Shown: piece after piece, positions 9,498 through 20,159 of the stretch
Position numbering within the stretch: position 1 is the stretch's first letter
Layout: each line of letters starts with the position of its first letter
Assembly: GCA_947624325.1 (NCBI GenBank)
Contig: CANQJT010000009.1
Coordinates: 1-59,190, forward strand
Direction of reading: 5' to 3'
Length of the DNA: 59,190 bases
Source: Candidatus Gastranaerophilales bacterium
Lineage (GTDB): Bacteria; Cyanobacteriota; Vampirovibrionia; Gastranaerophilales; Gastranaerophilaceae
Notes under the pieces: model-generated
Told to the model about the DNA's origin: nothing
Database searches by the model: none
What the model saw: the letters and a program-made list of their open reading frames with translations, nothing else
Position numbers and translations under genes: made by a program

Positions 9498-10937
9498 TTA
9501 GACAATAATTACCCTGTTCCTTCCGGCGGCTTTTGCTTTATATAATGCTTTATCTGCCTTTTGTGCTAATTCATAAGGCTCCATTGTTTCATTATATGCG
9601 CAAACTCCTATACTTACGGTTATATTTATATGCGAAGTATCTTTTACATTAGCTTCTTCAATATTAATTTTTGTTTTTTCAATAACTTTTCTTAGTCTTT
9701 GTGCTACGAAACTCGCTTCTTTTATGTTTGTTTGAGGAAGTATTATAAAAAATTCTTCACCGCCATATCTGCAGGCAATATCGTATTCTCTTATTTCTGA
9801 TTTTATAGTTTCCGCTACATGTTTTAATACACAATCACCTGCTGCATGCCCGTATGTATCATTTACTTTTTTAAAATAATCTACATCCAGCATCATACAG
9901 CATAAAGGAATTTTGTTTCTTTTACTGTTTGATACTTCTTGTTTTAACCTTAACTCAAACTGCCTGCGGTTGTTCAATCCTGTCAGAGCATCTAATGTCG
10001 CATATTTTAATACCTCAGCATAAGAATTTGCTCTTTGGATTGTCAAGCCTGATTGTCTGGTTAATTGAAGCAGATAATCTATATTTTTTTCGGAAAGTTT
10101 TTCTATGTTGCTATATGCAACTATTGCCCCTAACAGATTATCTTCATTTTCTATAGGGAATATTCCTATGCGATTGTCTTTTGAAATTACATATTCGGAA
10201 TTTTTTGTCAGTTTCTGTAATTGTTTATGGATTTTCTCATCTTTGCAGGCATTTGGCCATATAAGTTCAAAATTATTATTTTTGTATATGAAAATATATA
10301 TTAAATGTGAACTTATAAATCTGTCTATCATTTCACCGATTAGCGGTATGATATAGGATAATTCATACTGGCTTTCTATTATTTTTGCTATATCTTTCAT
10401 TGCCTTATAAAAATTAAGGCTTATTTCCATTTGTTCATTTAAAGTATAATTTACTATTGCACCTGATATTAATATTGATGCTATTTTTATTATTTCAAAG
10501 TATTGTTTATCAAAGTCTTTTTTCCCTGTAATAATATTTATAAGACCGAATATTTCGCCGTTTGATTTAAGCGGATATATTATATAATTTTTATTATCAG
10601 TCAATCTTATAATTTCTGAAATATCGGTTTTATTAACATCACAGTTAAACTCACTTTCGTTAAAATAAAATTTTTCACCGCCGTTTAATGCAAAGTTTGT
10701 ATAAGCAAAATTTATTTGGCTTGCGTTACCTTCTTGATTCCCTATCTCAATATTTTTAACGAAGTCCTTTAACCGCATATTGTTATTATCCCAAATAACA
10801 AAATTTATTTTTTCAGTTTCTAAATATGAATTAAATAAATTATCGACGGCAGACATTGTTCTTAATGGCGACAGCTTCGTTGAAAATATGTCTGCTAATT
10901 TAGTAAGTAATTCAATTTTACAAGTATTTTTATTCAT
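9498..10937 (-). CDS. GAF-GGDEF diguanylate cyclase
   Basis: A 479-residue cytoplasmic protein. The first 300 residues contain two GAF-like regions (NYIIYPLKSNGEIFGLINII and IGIFPIENEDNLLGAIVAYS). The C-terminal GGDEF domain starts near ATLDALTGLNNRRQFE and has the active-site motif GGEEF at about residue 391, so it should make cyclic di-GMP from two GTP. An RxxD inhibitory site (REYD) lies exactly five residues before GGEEF, which predicts product feedback inhibition. No EAL or HD-GYP domain is present. The gene follows the TPR gene by 2 bp. The GAF ligand is unknown. Confidence 0.92.
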   Translation of the reverse strand: MNKNTCKIELLTKLADIFSTKLSPLRTMSAVDNLFNSYLETEKINFVIWDNNNMRLKDFVKNIEIGNQEGNASQINFAYTNFALNGGEKFYFNESEFNCDVNKTDISEIIRLTDNKNYIIYPLKSNGEIFGLINIITGKKDFDKQYFEIIKIASILISGAIVNYTLNEQMEISLNFYKAMKDIAKIIESQYELSYIIPLIGEMIDRFISSHLIYIFIYKNNNFELIWPNACKDEKIHKQLQKLTKNSEYVISKDNRIGIFPIENEDNLLGAIVAYSNIEKLSEKNIDYLLQLTRQSGLTIQRANSYAEVLKYATLDALTGLNNRRQFELRLKQEVSNSKRNKIPLCCMMLDVDYFKKVNDTYGHAAGDCVLKHVAETIKSEIREYDIACRYGGEEFFIILPQTNIKEASFVAQRLRKVIEKTKINIEEANVKDTSHINITVSIGVCAYNETMEPYELAQKADKALYKAKAAGRNRVIIV

Positions 10938-10939
10938 AT

Positions 10940-11998
10940 TTATATTTCTTCAAATTGTTTCTCGTAAGTACATTTTAACAGTTTATTCATATTGAATTCT
11001 TTTTGTTTATCTGCTGAAATTTTCCCGTTTGAATAAACTATTTCTTCCTGCGGAAGTGCAGTTAAATCCACTTTGTCTTTTAAGTAGTCATAATCGCCTT
11101 CATTTATTATTCTTCTTTTAATTTCAGTAATTATACCGTATACATATTTATTTTTATCATCATTTCCCATGTAGTCAAGGAGCAGTGTTGTTTTTTCGAA
11201 TTCAGCAAGTGCTTCTTTATTATAGTGCATTTCTCTTAAAAGCAGAGCAAAATTGTAGTGAGCTTCAAAACTGTCAGGCTTTATATTAATAGCTCTGCAA
11301 TAGTCTCTTCCCGCACTTTTATAATCGCCTAAAAGATGGTTTGTTAATGCAAGATTATAATTATTATCATAGTTATCTTTTAAATATTCATTGGCTTTTA
11401 TATAAGCATCTTTTGCTTTTTTCAGGTATTTTACGGCGGTTGAAGTTCTATCGCCCATATAAACGGCTTTGCCTCTATACGCAAGACCCATGTTATAATA
11501 AGCGATGCCTTTATTTTCACGAATTGATTTTTTATTGTTAAATACAAACGGTATATTTATTTCAAACGGTTTTGAATTAATAACTCTTCCGTATTCTTGT
11601 ATAGCTTTATCATAGTTTGCCATTTTTTCTGAAAGGATTATACCTAAATCCATTCGGCAAACCATAAAGTTAGGGCTGTACTTAAGTGCCTGTTCATAAG
11701 CATTTACAGCTTCATAATAATTTTCAAAACTTACATAAATATTACCGAGATTACAGCTTGCCCTTGAATGTCCCGGGTAATTTTTGAGTGCAATTTTATA
11801 ATAATCTATTGCCTTTTGATATTTCTTATTTTTATATGCTTTATCGCCTTTATTTACATAATAAAATCCGATGCATTTATGATACTGCCTGAAATACCAA
11901 TCACGGCAAAAGTATAAAGATGCTATAAATGCAATCATCATAATGCATATAAATACTTTTGTTATTTTAAGTTTAAGCAGTTTTATAATAAAATCCAC
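10940..11998 (-). CDS. Membrane-anchored TPR protein
   Basis: A 352-residue protein with one N-terminal membrane segment (VFICIMMIAFIASLYF) and at least four TPR units, for example GDKAYKNKKYQKAIDYYKIA, NYYEAVNAYEQALKYSP and LLGDYKSAGRDYCRAINIKP. TPRs mediate protein-protein contacts, but no catalytic domain is seen. The start is GTG at 11998-11996, with a GGAG rather far upstream. It sits 25 bp after gyrB and 2 bp before the diguanylate cyclase gene, so it is probably translated from the same mRNA. The exact function is unknown. Confidence 0.8.
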   Translation of the reverse strand: MDFIIKLLKLKITKVFICIMMIAFIASLYFCRDWYFRQYHKCIGFYYVNKGDKAYKNKKYQKAIDYYKIALKNYPGHSRASCNLGNIYVSFENYYEAVNAYEQALKYSPNFMVCRMDLGIILSEKMANYDKAIQEYGRVINSKPFEINIPFVFNNKKSIRENKGIAYYNMGLAYRGKAVYMGDRTSTAVKYLKKAKDAYIKANEYLKDNYDNNYNLALTNHLLGDYKSAGRDYCRAINIKPDSFEAHYNFALLLREMHYNKEALAEFEKTTLLLDYMGNDDKNKYVYGIITEIKRRIINEGDYDYLKDKVDLTALPQEEIVYSNGKISADKQKEFNMNKLLKCTYEKQFEEI

Positions 11999-12023
11999 TA
12001 TTTTCTAACTCCGTTATTTGGAA

Positions 12024-14483
<2,460 letters not shown>

Positions 14484-14493
14484 CTACTCATCT

Positions 14494-14522
14494 ATTATAT
14501 TGTACTACAAAAATTCCCCAAG
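14494..14522 (-). promoter_or_regulatory. Putative gyrB promoter
   Basis: On the minus strand a perfect TATAAT lies at 14499-14494, with TTGGGG 16 bp upstream as a weak -35 match. It is 25 nt before the gyrB ATG. Called by eye only. Confidence 0.45.
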
Positions 14523-14582
14523 TGCTAATATATTACTATAACTTAACGGTTTATAAATCTTTATTTTAAGGAATATTATTTG

Positions 14583-14588
14583 TATAAT
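14583..14588 (+). promoter_or_regulatory. Putative -10 box of the histidine phosphatase gene
   Basis: TATAAT lies 17 nt before the ATG at 14606, with AAAAAGGA between them as the ribosome binding site. No convincing -35 box is seen. Confidence 0.4.
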
Positions 14589-14605
14589 TAAGAAAAAGGA
14601 TTTAT

Positions 14606-15229
14606 ATGTTTTTTAGACGGAAATGTAAAATAACTTTTATAAGGCACGGTGCAACAATCAACACCGAAGAAAACAGGCTGTTTGATGATGAAACATATCC
14701 TGCAATTAATGCACTCGGTAAATATGAAATGACCCGAATTGCAAATTGGGTCAAAGCAAAAGGATTGAAAACCGATAACATTTATGCAAGCTCTGCATTA
14801 AGAACAGTACAAAGTGCTGAAATACTATCTAAAATTTGTAATCACGATTTTGAAATAATATCCGACCTGCAAAGCAGAAAAACAGGGGTATGGAGCGGAC
14901 TTTCTTTTGATGAAATTGAAAAAAAATACCCTCATATGCTTGAAGAATACCATAAAAACCCTGAAAATTACTGCCCCGAAGGCGGTGAAACAACAATTCA
15001 GCTTAATGAAAGAGTAAAAACGGCTGTCCAAAAAATTATTGAAAATAATTTGAACAAAAGAATTATTATTGTAACTCATGGCGAGGTTATTCAATCAGCT
15101 ATTGCAAATGCGCTTGAGATACCTCCCTCTAACCAGTTTAAAATTTATATACCGACAGGAAGTGCAACTCAAATAAGTTATTTTGAGGATTTTGCAAGTC
15201 TTGTATATTCTGCTTATCTGCCTATTTAA
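14606..15229 (+). CDS. Histidine phosphatase (phosphoglycerate mutase-like) family protein
   Basis: A 207-residue member of histidine phosphatase branch 1. The catalytic RHG motif is at the start (FIRHGATINTEENRLF), the general acid region is in CPEGGETTIQLNERV, and the second histidine is in IIVTHGEVIQSAIANAL. Members include cofactor-dependent phosphoglycerate mutases, alpha-ribazole phosphatase (CobC) and broad phosphatases. Length and motif spacing fit CobC/GpmB-like phosphatases better than true glycolytic mutases, but no cobalamin gene is nearby, so the substrate is open. An AAAAAGGA site precedes the ATG. The TAA stop lies inside the first bases of the dispersed 3'-end element. Confidence 0.85.
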   Translation: MFFRRKCKITFIRHGATINTEENRLFDDETYPAINALGKYEMTRIANWVKAKGLKTDNIYASSALRTVQSAEILSKICNHDFEIISDLQSRKTGVWSGLSFDEIEKKYPHMLEEYHKNPENYCPEGGETTIQLNERVKTAVQKIIENNLNKRIIIVTHGEVIQSAIANALEIPPSNQFKIYIPTGSATQISYFEDFASLVYSAYLPI

Positions 15230-15489
15230 TCTAGTGTCGCAACATTACGCTTGCTCCTCGCAACCGTAAAGTTGCTCACCTTTTCAATATGCCACTCGCA
15301 AATTTTTACTCAGCTGACGCATACAGGCTCAGCTACACTTCGTTTCGCATACAAGTTCACAAGGCTCGTATCTCGCCTGTTCATTTTGTAACAATCTTCG
15401 CATTGCTCAGATGTTCGCTTTGTAATCATCACTTCGTTGCGGTGTTTCGCTTTGTAACACCTTCGGTTTATTGTAAAAATTTACTCGGG
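15224..15489 (+). repeat. Dispersed 3'-end intergenic element, copy 1
   Basis: A 266-bp element, visibly richer in G+C than its surroundings, beginning ATTTAATCTAGTGTCGCAAC and ending TTTACTCGG. It matches the reverse complement of 36171-36469 over most of its length, with internal deletions, and shares both ends with 51961-52031. Inside are short recurring words such as TTCGCTTTGTAA and ACTTCGTT, and a hairpin GCAAC-CGTAAA-GTTGC. No terminal inverted repeats, transposase or conserved long protein are visible. It begins inside the stop codon of the phosphatase gene. Confidence 0.85.
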
Positions 15490-15498
15490 CAGTATAAT
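15471..15498 (+). promoter_or_regulatory. Putative GNAT gene promoter, -35 inside the dispersed element
   Basis: TTGTAA at 15471-15476 and TATAAT at 15493-15498 are 16 bp apart. The -35 lies inside the dispersed element and the -10 just outside it. Transcription would begin at about the ATG at 15505, giving a leaderless mRNA. Confidence 0.5.
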
Positions 15499-15504
15499 AA
15501 TCTT

Positions 15505-15996
15505 ATGAATTTTATTAATATTAAAACAGATGAAGAAATTAAATTATTAGCGAATTTAGCTGGTGAAATCTGGCATGAGTATTGGCCTATACTTCTTTCT
15601 GATGCTCAAATAGATTATATGGTTAATAAATTTCAATCTTATAATGCAATTAACAATCAAATAAATATTGAAGGTTATATTTATAATATCATTGAGAAAA
15701 ACTCTGAAATTTGCGGTTATTTCGGCATTCATCCCGAACAAGAAAAATTATTCTTGTCCAAGCTTTATGTAAAAAAAGAATTTCGTCATACGGGGATAGG
15801 GGCAAATGCATTTGCTAAAATATGCGGCATCGCAAAAGAATTAAATAAAAAATCAATTTATTTAACGGTAAATAAACATAATACCAATACAATTTCCGCA
15901 TACAAAAAATGGGGATTTAAAACGATAAATTCCGTTGTAACCGACATCGGGCAAGGGTTTGTTATGGATGATTATATAATGGAATATTCATTATAA
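15505..15996 (+). CDS. GNAT family N-acetyltransferase
   Basis: A 163-residue acetyl-CoA-dependent acetyltransferase of the GNAT fold. The acetyl-CoA-binding segment is LYVKKEFRHTGIGANAFAKI (motif A, with R/Q-x-x-G-x-G/A-like RHTGIG), followed by NKHNTNTISAYKKWGF (motif B region), both diagnostic. The open frame extends upstream to 15289, but those 72 codons lie entirely in the dispersed element. The ATG at 15505 is six bases after a TATAAT box, so that start was chosen even though it has no ribosome binding site. The substrate is unknown; small-molecule or peptide N-acetylation is possible. It overlaps the convergent ZIP gene by 6 bp. Confidence 0.85.
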   Translation: MNFINIKTDEEIKLLANLAGEIWHEYWPILLSDAQIDYMVNKFQSYNAINNQINIEGYIYNIIEKNSEICGYFGIHPEQEKLFLSKLYVKKEFRHTGIGANAFAKICGIAKELNKKSIYLTVNKHNTNTISAYKKWGFKTINSVVTDIGQGFVMDDYIMEYSL

Positions 15997-16776
15997 GAAA
16001 ATTAACCCGAGGCTCATTATGAGCATTCCTGAAATAATTCCGATAATTACATGGTGATTTTCACCGTATTCCCTTGATAAGGGTAACAGAGTATCAAATG
16101 ATAAATATACCATAATCCCTGCAACGGATGCAGTCATAATACCTATGGATTGAGCAGGCATGAAGGTTTTTAATAATAGTACTCCGATTAAGCCTCCGAC
16201 GGGTTCAGATATCCCCGAAACGAACGAATATAATATTGCGAGCCTTTTTTTGCCTGTTGCGTGGAATATCGGCAGTGCTATTGCTATACCTTCAGGAATA
16301 TTATGGATTGCAATAGCAATAGCAACAGGTATGCCCAGCATTATATCCTGAGTGGATACCAAAAATGTTGCCATACCCTCGGGGAAATTGTGCAAAGTGA
16401 CGGCTATTGCAGTTATTAAACCAGCTCTTCTTATTTTATGTCTTTGATGGCTTCTTTTTGAATTGCTTAAAAAGTCTGATTCTATGTGGTCAGGAATAAA
16501 ATAGTCTATTATTATTGCAATTATAATACCAAAGAAAAATCCTCCGAAAGCTAAACCTTTTGATGCAACAAGGCTGTAATACTGTTCAAGCATTCTGGGT
16601 GCTTCTGTCATAAGTTCGCTTAAGCTTATATAAACCATTACCCCTGCCGAAAAACCAAGCCCGACAGATAATGCTTTTAGGTTGTTTCGCTTTATAAAAA
16701 ATGTAATAAATCCGCCTAAAAGTGTCGACATTCCGGCAAAAAGAGTTAATATTAAAGGTAAAATATAGCTTTTCAT
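15991..16776 (-). CDS. zupT: ZIP family divalent metal transporter
   Basis: A 261-residue integral membrane protein with about eight hydrophobic segments. It carries the two ZIP signatures in the fourth and fifth membrane helices, HNFPEGMATFLVS and HNIPEGIAIALPIF, whose His, Asn and Glu residues bind the transported metal. The order and length fit ZupT/GufA-like transporters, which import zinc and sometimes iron, manganese or cobalt. The short His/Arg-rich loop (SKRSHQRHKIRR) is in the expected cytoplasmic loop. There is no Shine-Dalgarno sequence; TATAGA lies four bases before the ATG on the minus strand. Metal specificity cannot be read from the sequence. Confidence 0.93.
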   Translation of the reverse strand: MKSYILPLILTLFAGMSTLLGGFITFFIKRNNLKALSVGLGFSAGVMVYISLSELMTEAPRMLEQYYSLVASKGLAFGGFFFGIIIAIIIDYFIPDHIESDFLSNSKRSHQRHKIRRAGLITAIAVTLHNFPEGMATFLVSTQDIMLGIPVAIAIAIHNIPEGIAIALPIFHATGKKRLAILYSFVSGISEPVGGLIGVLLLKTFMPAQSIGIMTASVAGIMVYLSFDTLLPLSREYGENHHVIIGIISGMLIMSLGLIFL

Positions 16777-16837
16777 AAATTCTATACTAGCACAAAAAAA
16801 ATATTAAAAACTCTTTTCTTTAAAGTGAATAATAATA

Positions 16838-16843
16838 TATAAT
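16838..16843 (+). promoter_or_regulatory. Putative -10 box directly before the pilC-like gene
   Basis: TATAAT is separated from the ATG at 16850 by only six bases, and there is no ribosome binding site. This predicts a leaderless transcript. The -35 match is weak. Confidence 0.45.
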
Positions 16844-16849
16844 TGTTCT

Positions 16850-18046
16850 ATGAGTAAGTTTTTTTATAAGGCAAAAGATTTACAAGGCAAAATAATTGAA
16901 GGGTCTGTAAAAGCCTTCAATATTTCAGCAGCATCGGAAAAAATCGAAAAACTCGGGCTTATTGTTCTTGAAATTAGAGAACAAACAGCTCCCGTTGAAA
17001 ATTATAATTTTTCTAAAAATAAAACAAACTCTCAATCCGTTTTCGCAATTCATGAAAAGCTGGAATTTTTTAATTCTTTTTATTTTATGTATAAATCAGG
17101 GTTGTCTGTTCTTCAGATTTTTCAGTCAATTTATTCATCATCCAAAAACTTTAATATAAGGTGGTTATGCTCCAAAGTAATAAAAAGTATAGAGAATGGA
17201 AATTCATTAGAAACAGCTTTTTCTAACTATACTAATGCTCTTGGAACTGTATATACAAAATTGTTAACGGCAGGTGAACAATCGGGAAAACTTGAGCATA
17301 TTTTGAAAAATATAATTAAGAATATACAAAGGGAACAGGAAATTAAAAAGAACATCGTTTCTGCTGTAACATACCCGTTGATATTATTTTGTATGGCTGT
17401 TGCAGTATTTTTGTTTTTTAAACTTTTTGTTTTAAAAGTTTTTGCAATGTGGAGTGAGTATCCTTCTCAATCTCAAATAATGGGATTATTAGCCGGTGCA
17501 ATTATTAAAATTGTTCTTTTCTTTGTCATTGCAGTGATTGCTATTTTGTGTATTCTTAAAAACAAAAAACTGTTGAATAATATAATGAATAATTTTTACA
17601 AATTATTTATTGTGTCCAAAATAGTTAAAAATTACGGGTTTGCAAACTTCTTTGCAATATCTTCTCTGGCTTATGGGGCAGGTATACCGCCCATTCAAAC
17701 TTTTGAACTTGCAAACTCCGTTATTGATAATCCAAATATTAACTACAAAATAAATAAATCAATAAATATGATTAAAGAAGGATGCGAAATTACAACTGCT
17801 TTTAATATCGCACAGGTATTTTCGTCTTACGCAATGTCACAAATATCATCAGGTGAACAATCAGGCGAACTTGATAAAATGTTTATGCTTATTTCTAAAA
17901 ACTATGAAAAAGAAGTGGATTTAGCACTTAAAGTCCTGTTAAAAAGTATTGAACCGCTTATGATGGTTATTGTAGGCATAGTTGTCGGTTATGTTATTTA
18001 TGTGGGATATACTTCATACTATAACAATTTATTTAATATGTTTTAA
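16850..18046 (+). CDS. Type II secretion/type IV pilus inner-membrane platform protein (PilC/GspF-like)
   Basis: A 398-residue protein with the GspF/PilC layout. The N-terminal stretch (FFYKAKDLQGKIIEGSVKAF) is typical, followed by two copies of the T2SSF domain, each starting with a cytoplasmic helical part and ending in membrane segments (ILFCMAVAVFLFFKLFVL, IVLFFVIAVIAILCIL, MMVIVGIVVGYVIYVGY). The repeated motif TAGEQSGKLEHIL and SSGEQSGELDKMF marks the two halves. The family forms the inner-membrane platform that couples the assembly ATPase to pilus or pseudopilus growth. No pilB, pilT or pilin gene is in the window. It overlaps the convergent glycosyltransferase gene by 14 bp. Confidence 0.92.
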   Translation: MSKFFYKAKDLQGKIIEGSVKAFNISAASEKIEKLGLIVLEIREQTAPVENYNFSKNKTNSQSVFAIHEKLEFFNSFYFMYKSGLSVLQIFQSIYSSSKNFNIRWLCSKVIKSIENGNSLETAFSNYTNALGTVYTKLLTAGEQSGKLEHILKNIIKNIQREQEIKKNIVSAVTYPLILFCMAVAVFLFFKLFVLKVFAMWSEYPSQSQIMGLLAGAIIKIVLFFVIAVIAILCILKNKKLLNNIMNNFYKLFIVSKIVKNYGFANFFAISSLAYGAGIPPIQTFELANSVIDNPNINYKINKSINMIKEGCEITTAFNIAQVFSSYAMSQISSGEQSGELDKMFMLISKNYEKEVDLALKVLLKSIEPLMMVIVGIVVGYVIYVGYTSYYNNLFNMF

Positions 18047-19085
18047 AATTTATTATTTTGTCTAAAATATTATCTATTGCTGATTTTACTTCTTCAACCG
18101 TTATATTTTTCATACAGGCATGATTATTAGGGCATTTTTTTCTTAATGAACATGGCATACAATCTAAGTTTGCTTTTAATAAAACATTGTTTTCGCCTAA
18201 GGCTTTCCATTTATCAAACGGCATAGGTCCATACAACCCTATAACAGGGGTATTTAAGGAAGATGCCATATGCAAAGTACCTGAATCGTTTCCTATAATA
18301 AAATTAACTTCTTTTAACAGGGCAAGACTGTCTTTTATATTAACTTCTCCGCATAAATTAACGGGGTTGATTTTTAATTCTTCTTTATATTGAATATTTT
18401 CATATATTTCTTTATCTGACGGCGCACCTATAAATATTACCTGAACTCCTTTTTCGTTAGACAGATATTCTATAATTCTTGTAAAATTTTCAATATCCCA
18501 AATTTTCCCCTTATTTGTAGCCGTTACATTTACAACAGCTTTTGGTTTGGAGTTTAGTATATTATTTTGCTCAAATAATAATTTAACCTTATTTTGATTT
18601 TTTTCATTTATCCAATTTTCAAGATACGTATCTTTTATTTCAATATTATCGGCTTTTAATACATCTAAAAAACATAATGATTCGTGCTTATGTGTGTCAT
18701 ATTGAACTTTTTTGGTCAGCAAAAAGCCTCTATGTTCGGTATCATAGCCTATTCTTTTTTTAATGCCTGCCAGAAAACATAATATTGCACTTGAAAATGA
18801 CCTTTTTAATACATATGCTTTATCATATTTTTCTTTCTTTAAAAGAGAAACATAGTGAAAAAAAGATTTTTTATTGCCTTCGCCTTTTTCGTACTTATGC
18901 TTTCTTGTTGTATCAAAATAGATAAAGTTATTAACATAAGGGCAATCTTCAATTACTTCTCCTGAGTTTGGAGAAACAAGCATATCTATTTGTGCATCGG
19001 GGTAGTGGTATCTTAAATTCCTTAAAAACGGTATTGTTAGTATCATATCACCTATAAACCGATATCTTACAACAAGTATTTTCAA
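18033..19085 (-). CDS. Glycosyltransferase family 9 (LPS heptosyltransferase-like)
   Basis: A 350-residue family 9 glycosyltransferase, the group of ADP-heptose:LPS heptosyltransferases (WaaF/WaaC). The start reads MKILVVRYRFIGDMILTIPF, the usual N-terminus, and the donor site is in IGNDSGTLHMASSL and PVIGLYGPMPFDKW. A Cys-rich segment near the C-terminus (CMPCSLRKKC) is common in WaaF-like proteins. The TTG at 19085 was chosen because GGGG lies seven bases upstream and the N-terminus matches the family. A TTG at 19100 would add five residues and overlap lpxK. It follows lpxK by 2 bp, which supports a role in LPS core assembly; the sugar transferred is not certain. Confidence 0.88.
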   Translation of the reverse strand: MKILVVRYRFIGDMILTIPFLRNLRYHYPDAQIDMLVSPNSGEVIEDCPYVNNFIYFDTTRKHKYEKGEGNKKSFFHYVSLLKKEKYDKAYVLKRSFSSAILCFLAGIKKRIGYDTEHRGFLLTKKVQYDTHKHESLCFLDVLKADNIEIKDTYLENWINEKNQNKVKLLFEQNNILNSKPKAVVNVTATNKGKIWDIENFTRIIEYLSNEKGVQVIFIGAPSDKEIYENIQYKEELKINPVNLCGEVNIKDSLALLKEVNFIIGNDSGTLHMASSLNTPVIGLYGPMPFDKWKALGENNVLLKANLDCMPCSLRKKCPNNHACMKNITVEEVKSAIDNILDKIINFKTY

Positions 19086-19087
19086 CT

Positions 19088-20152
19088 TTATACCCCGCAA
19101 ACTTCTTTAATATCCATATATGTTTTGAGTTTAAGCGCATATATTTTAACAGGAAGTTCTATATTCTTAACTATATCTAAAATTTTAACCGCATCTTTTT
19201 CTGTTGTAACAATACTTTCAATATTTTCTTCCTGCGCAAAATGAATAATTTTAGAAATATCGTCAGGTTCATAAGTATGATGATCTTCAAATTCAAGTAC
19301 GGCAATTAATCTAAAATCCTTTTTTAAAAAATCATAAAACCCTGCCGATTGTCCGATGGCCGAAAATGCCATAATCTTCGTATCTTTAGGCAAGACTTCG
19401 CCCGTATAAATATTATAGGCAATATCAGGAACTATCTTACACATATAAATTGATTTTCTAAATCGTTTTTTCAAGTAATCACAGTATTTTAAAGCATTCT
19501 GGGTATCAAAATTTTTATTTACGACAACTATTTTATCTGCCCTTTTTATACCGCTTAAGCTTTCTCTTAAAGGACCTGCAGGCAGAGTATAACCGTTTCC
19601 GAATTTATTTTTTGCATCAACAAGTAAAATATCCAAATCTCTTTTAAGTTTTCTGTGCTGAAAACCGTCATCTAAAATGATAATATCGGGATTATAATTT
19701 TTTTGAAGGAATTTTTCAGCCTTTATTCGGCTTGCACAGGTAACGACATAAGCGCCCTTACAGTTATTACTTAGCCAAACAGGTTCATCACCTGCAACAG
19801 TCGCATTAAATAATGCTCCTGAACCGTCTGAAATTAAATGCGGTTTTTTATTTGAGAGTTTTGCTCCGTAACCTCGTGAAACAATTGCTACTTTTTTGTT
19901 TAAACTAAGATAATATTTTGCAACTTCTAATGTGAAAGGAGTTTTCCCTACTCCGCCAGTTGTTATGTTGCCTATAGATATTACAAACGATTTTGAAGTG
20001 TATGAAGGCAGTATTTTTTTATCATACATTGTATTTCTTAGTGCTGTTACAAGCGCATAGGGAAAACTTAAAACCCTTAATGCCTGTACAATTACTTTCT
20101 CAAGTATGCTTAAATTCTTTTTATAATGAAGTTGTGATATAAATAATTTCAT
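19088..20152 (-). CDS. lpxK: Tetraacyldisaccharide 4'-kinase
   Basis: A 354-residue LpxK, which phosphorylates the 4' position of tetraacyldisaccharide-1-phosphate to give lipid IVA in lipid A synthesis. The P-loop GNITTGGVGKTPFTLEVAKY is at residues 61-80, followed by VSRGYGAK and the family motif DIIILDDGFQHRKLKRDLDI, then GPLRESLSGIKRAD. The N-terminus would anchor it at the inner membrane. The gene lies between mlaD (7 bp) and the heptosyltransferase-like gene (2 bp), consistent with an outer-membrane assembly operon. Its presence is strong evidence that the organism makes LPS and is diderm. Confidence 0.96.
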   Translation of the reverse strand: MKLFISQLHYKKNLSILEKVIVQALRVLSFPYALVTALRNTMYDKKILPSYTSKSFVISIGNITTGGVGKTPFTLEVAKYYLSLNKKVAIVSRGYGAKLSNKKPHLISDGSGALFNATVAGDEPVWLSNNCKGAYVVTCASRIKAEKFLQKNYNPDIIILDDGFQHRKLKRDLDILLVDAKNKFGNGYTLPAGPLRESLSGIKRADKIVVVNKNFDTQNALKYCDYLKKRFRKSIYMCKIVPDIAYNIYTGEVLPKDTKIMAFSAIGQSAGFYDFLKKDFRLIAVLEFEDHHTYEPDDISKIIHFAQEENIESIVTTEKDAVKILDIVKNIELPVKIYALKLKTYMDIKEVCGV

Positions 20153-20159
20153 AATCTGC

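Noticed and set aside
15224-15489. Element as a classical MITE or insertion sequence
   Set aside because: No terminal inverted repeats, no target duplication and no transposase remnant could be seen in any of the three copies.
15289-15504. In-frame 72-codon extension upstream of the GNAT gene
   Set aside because: It lies entirely inside the dispersed element, and the ATG at 15505 directly follows a -10 box and matches the start of the GNAT fold.
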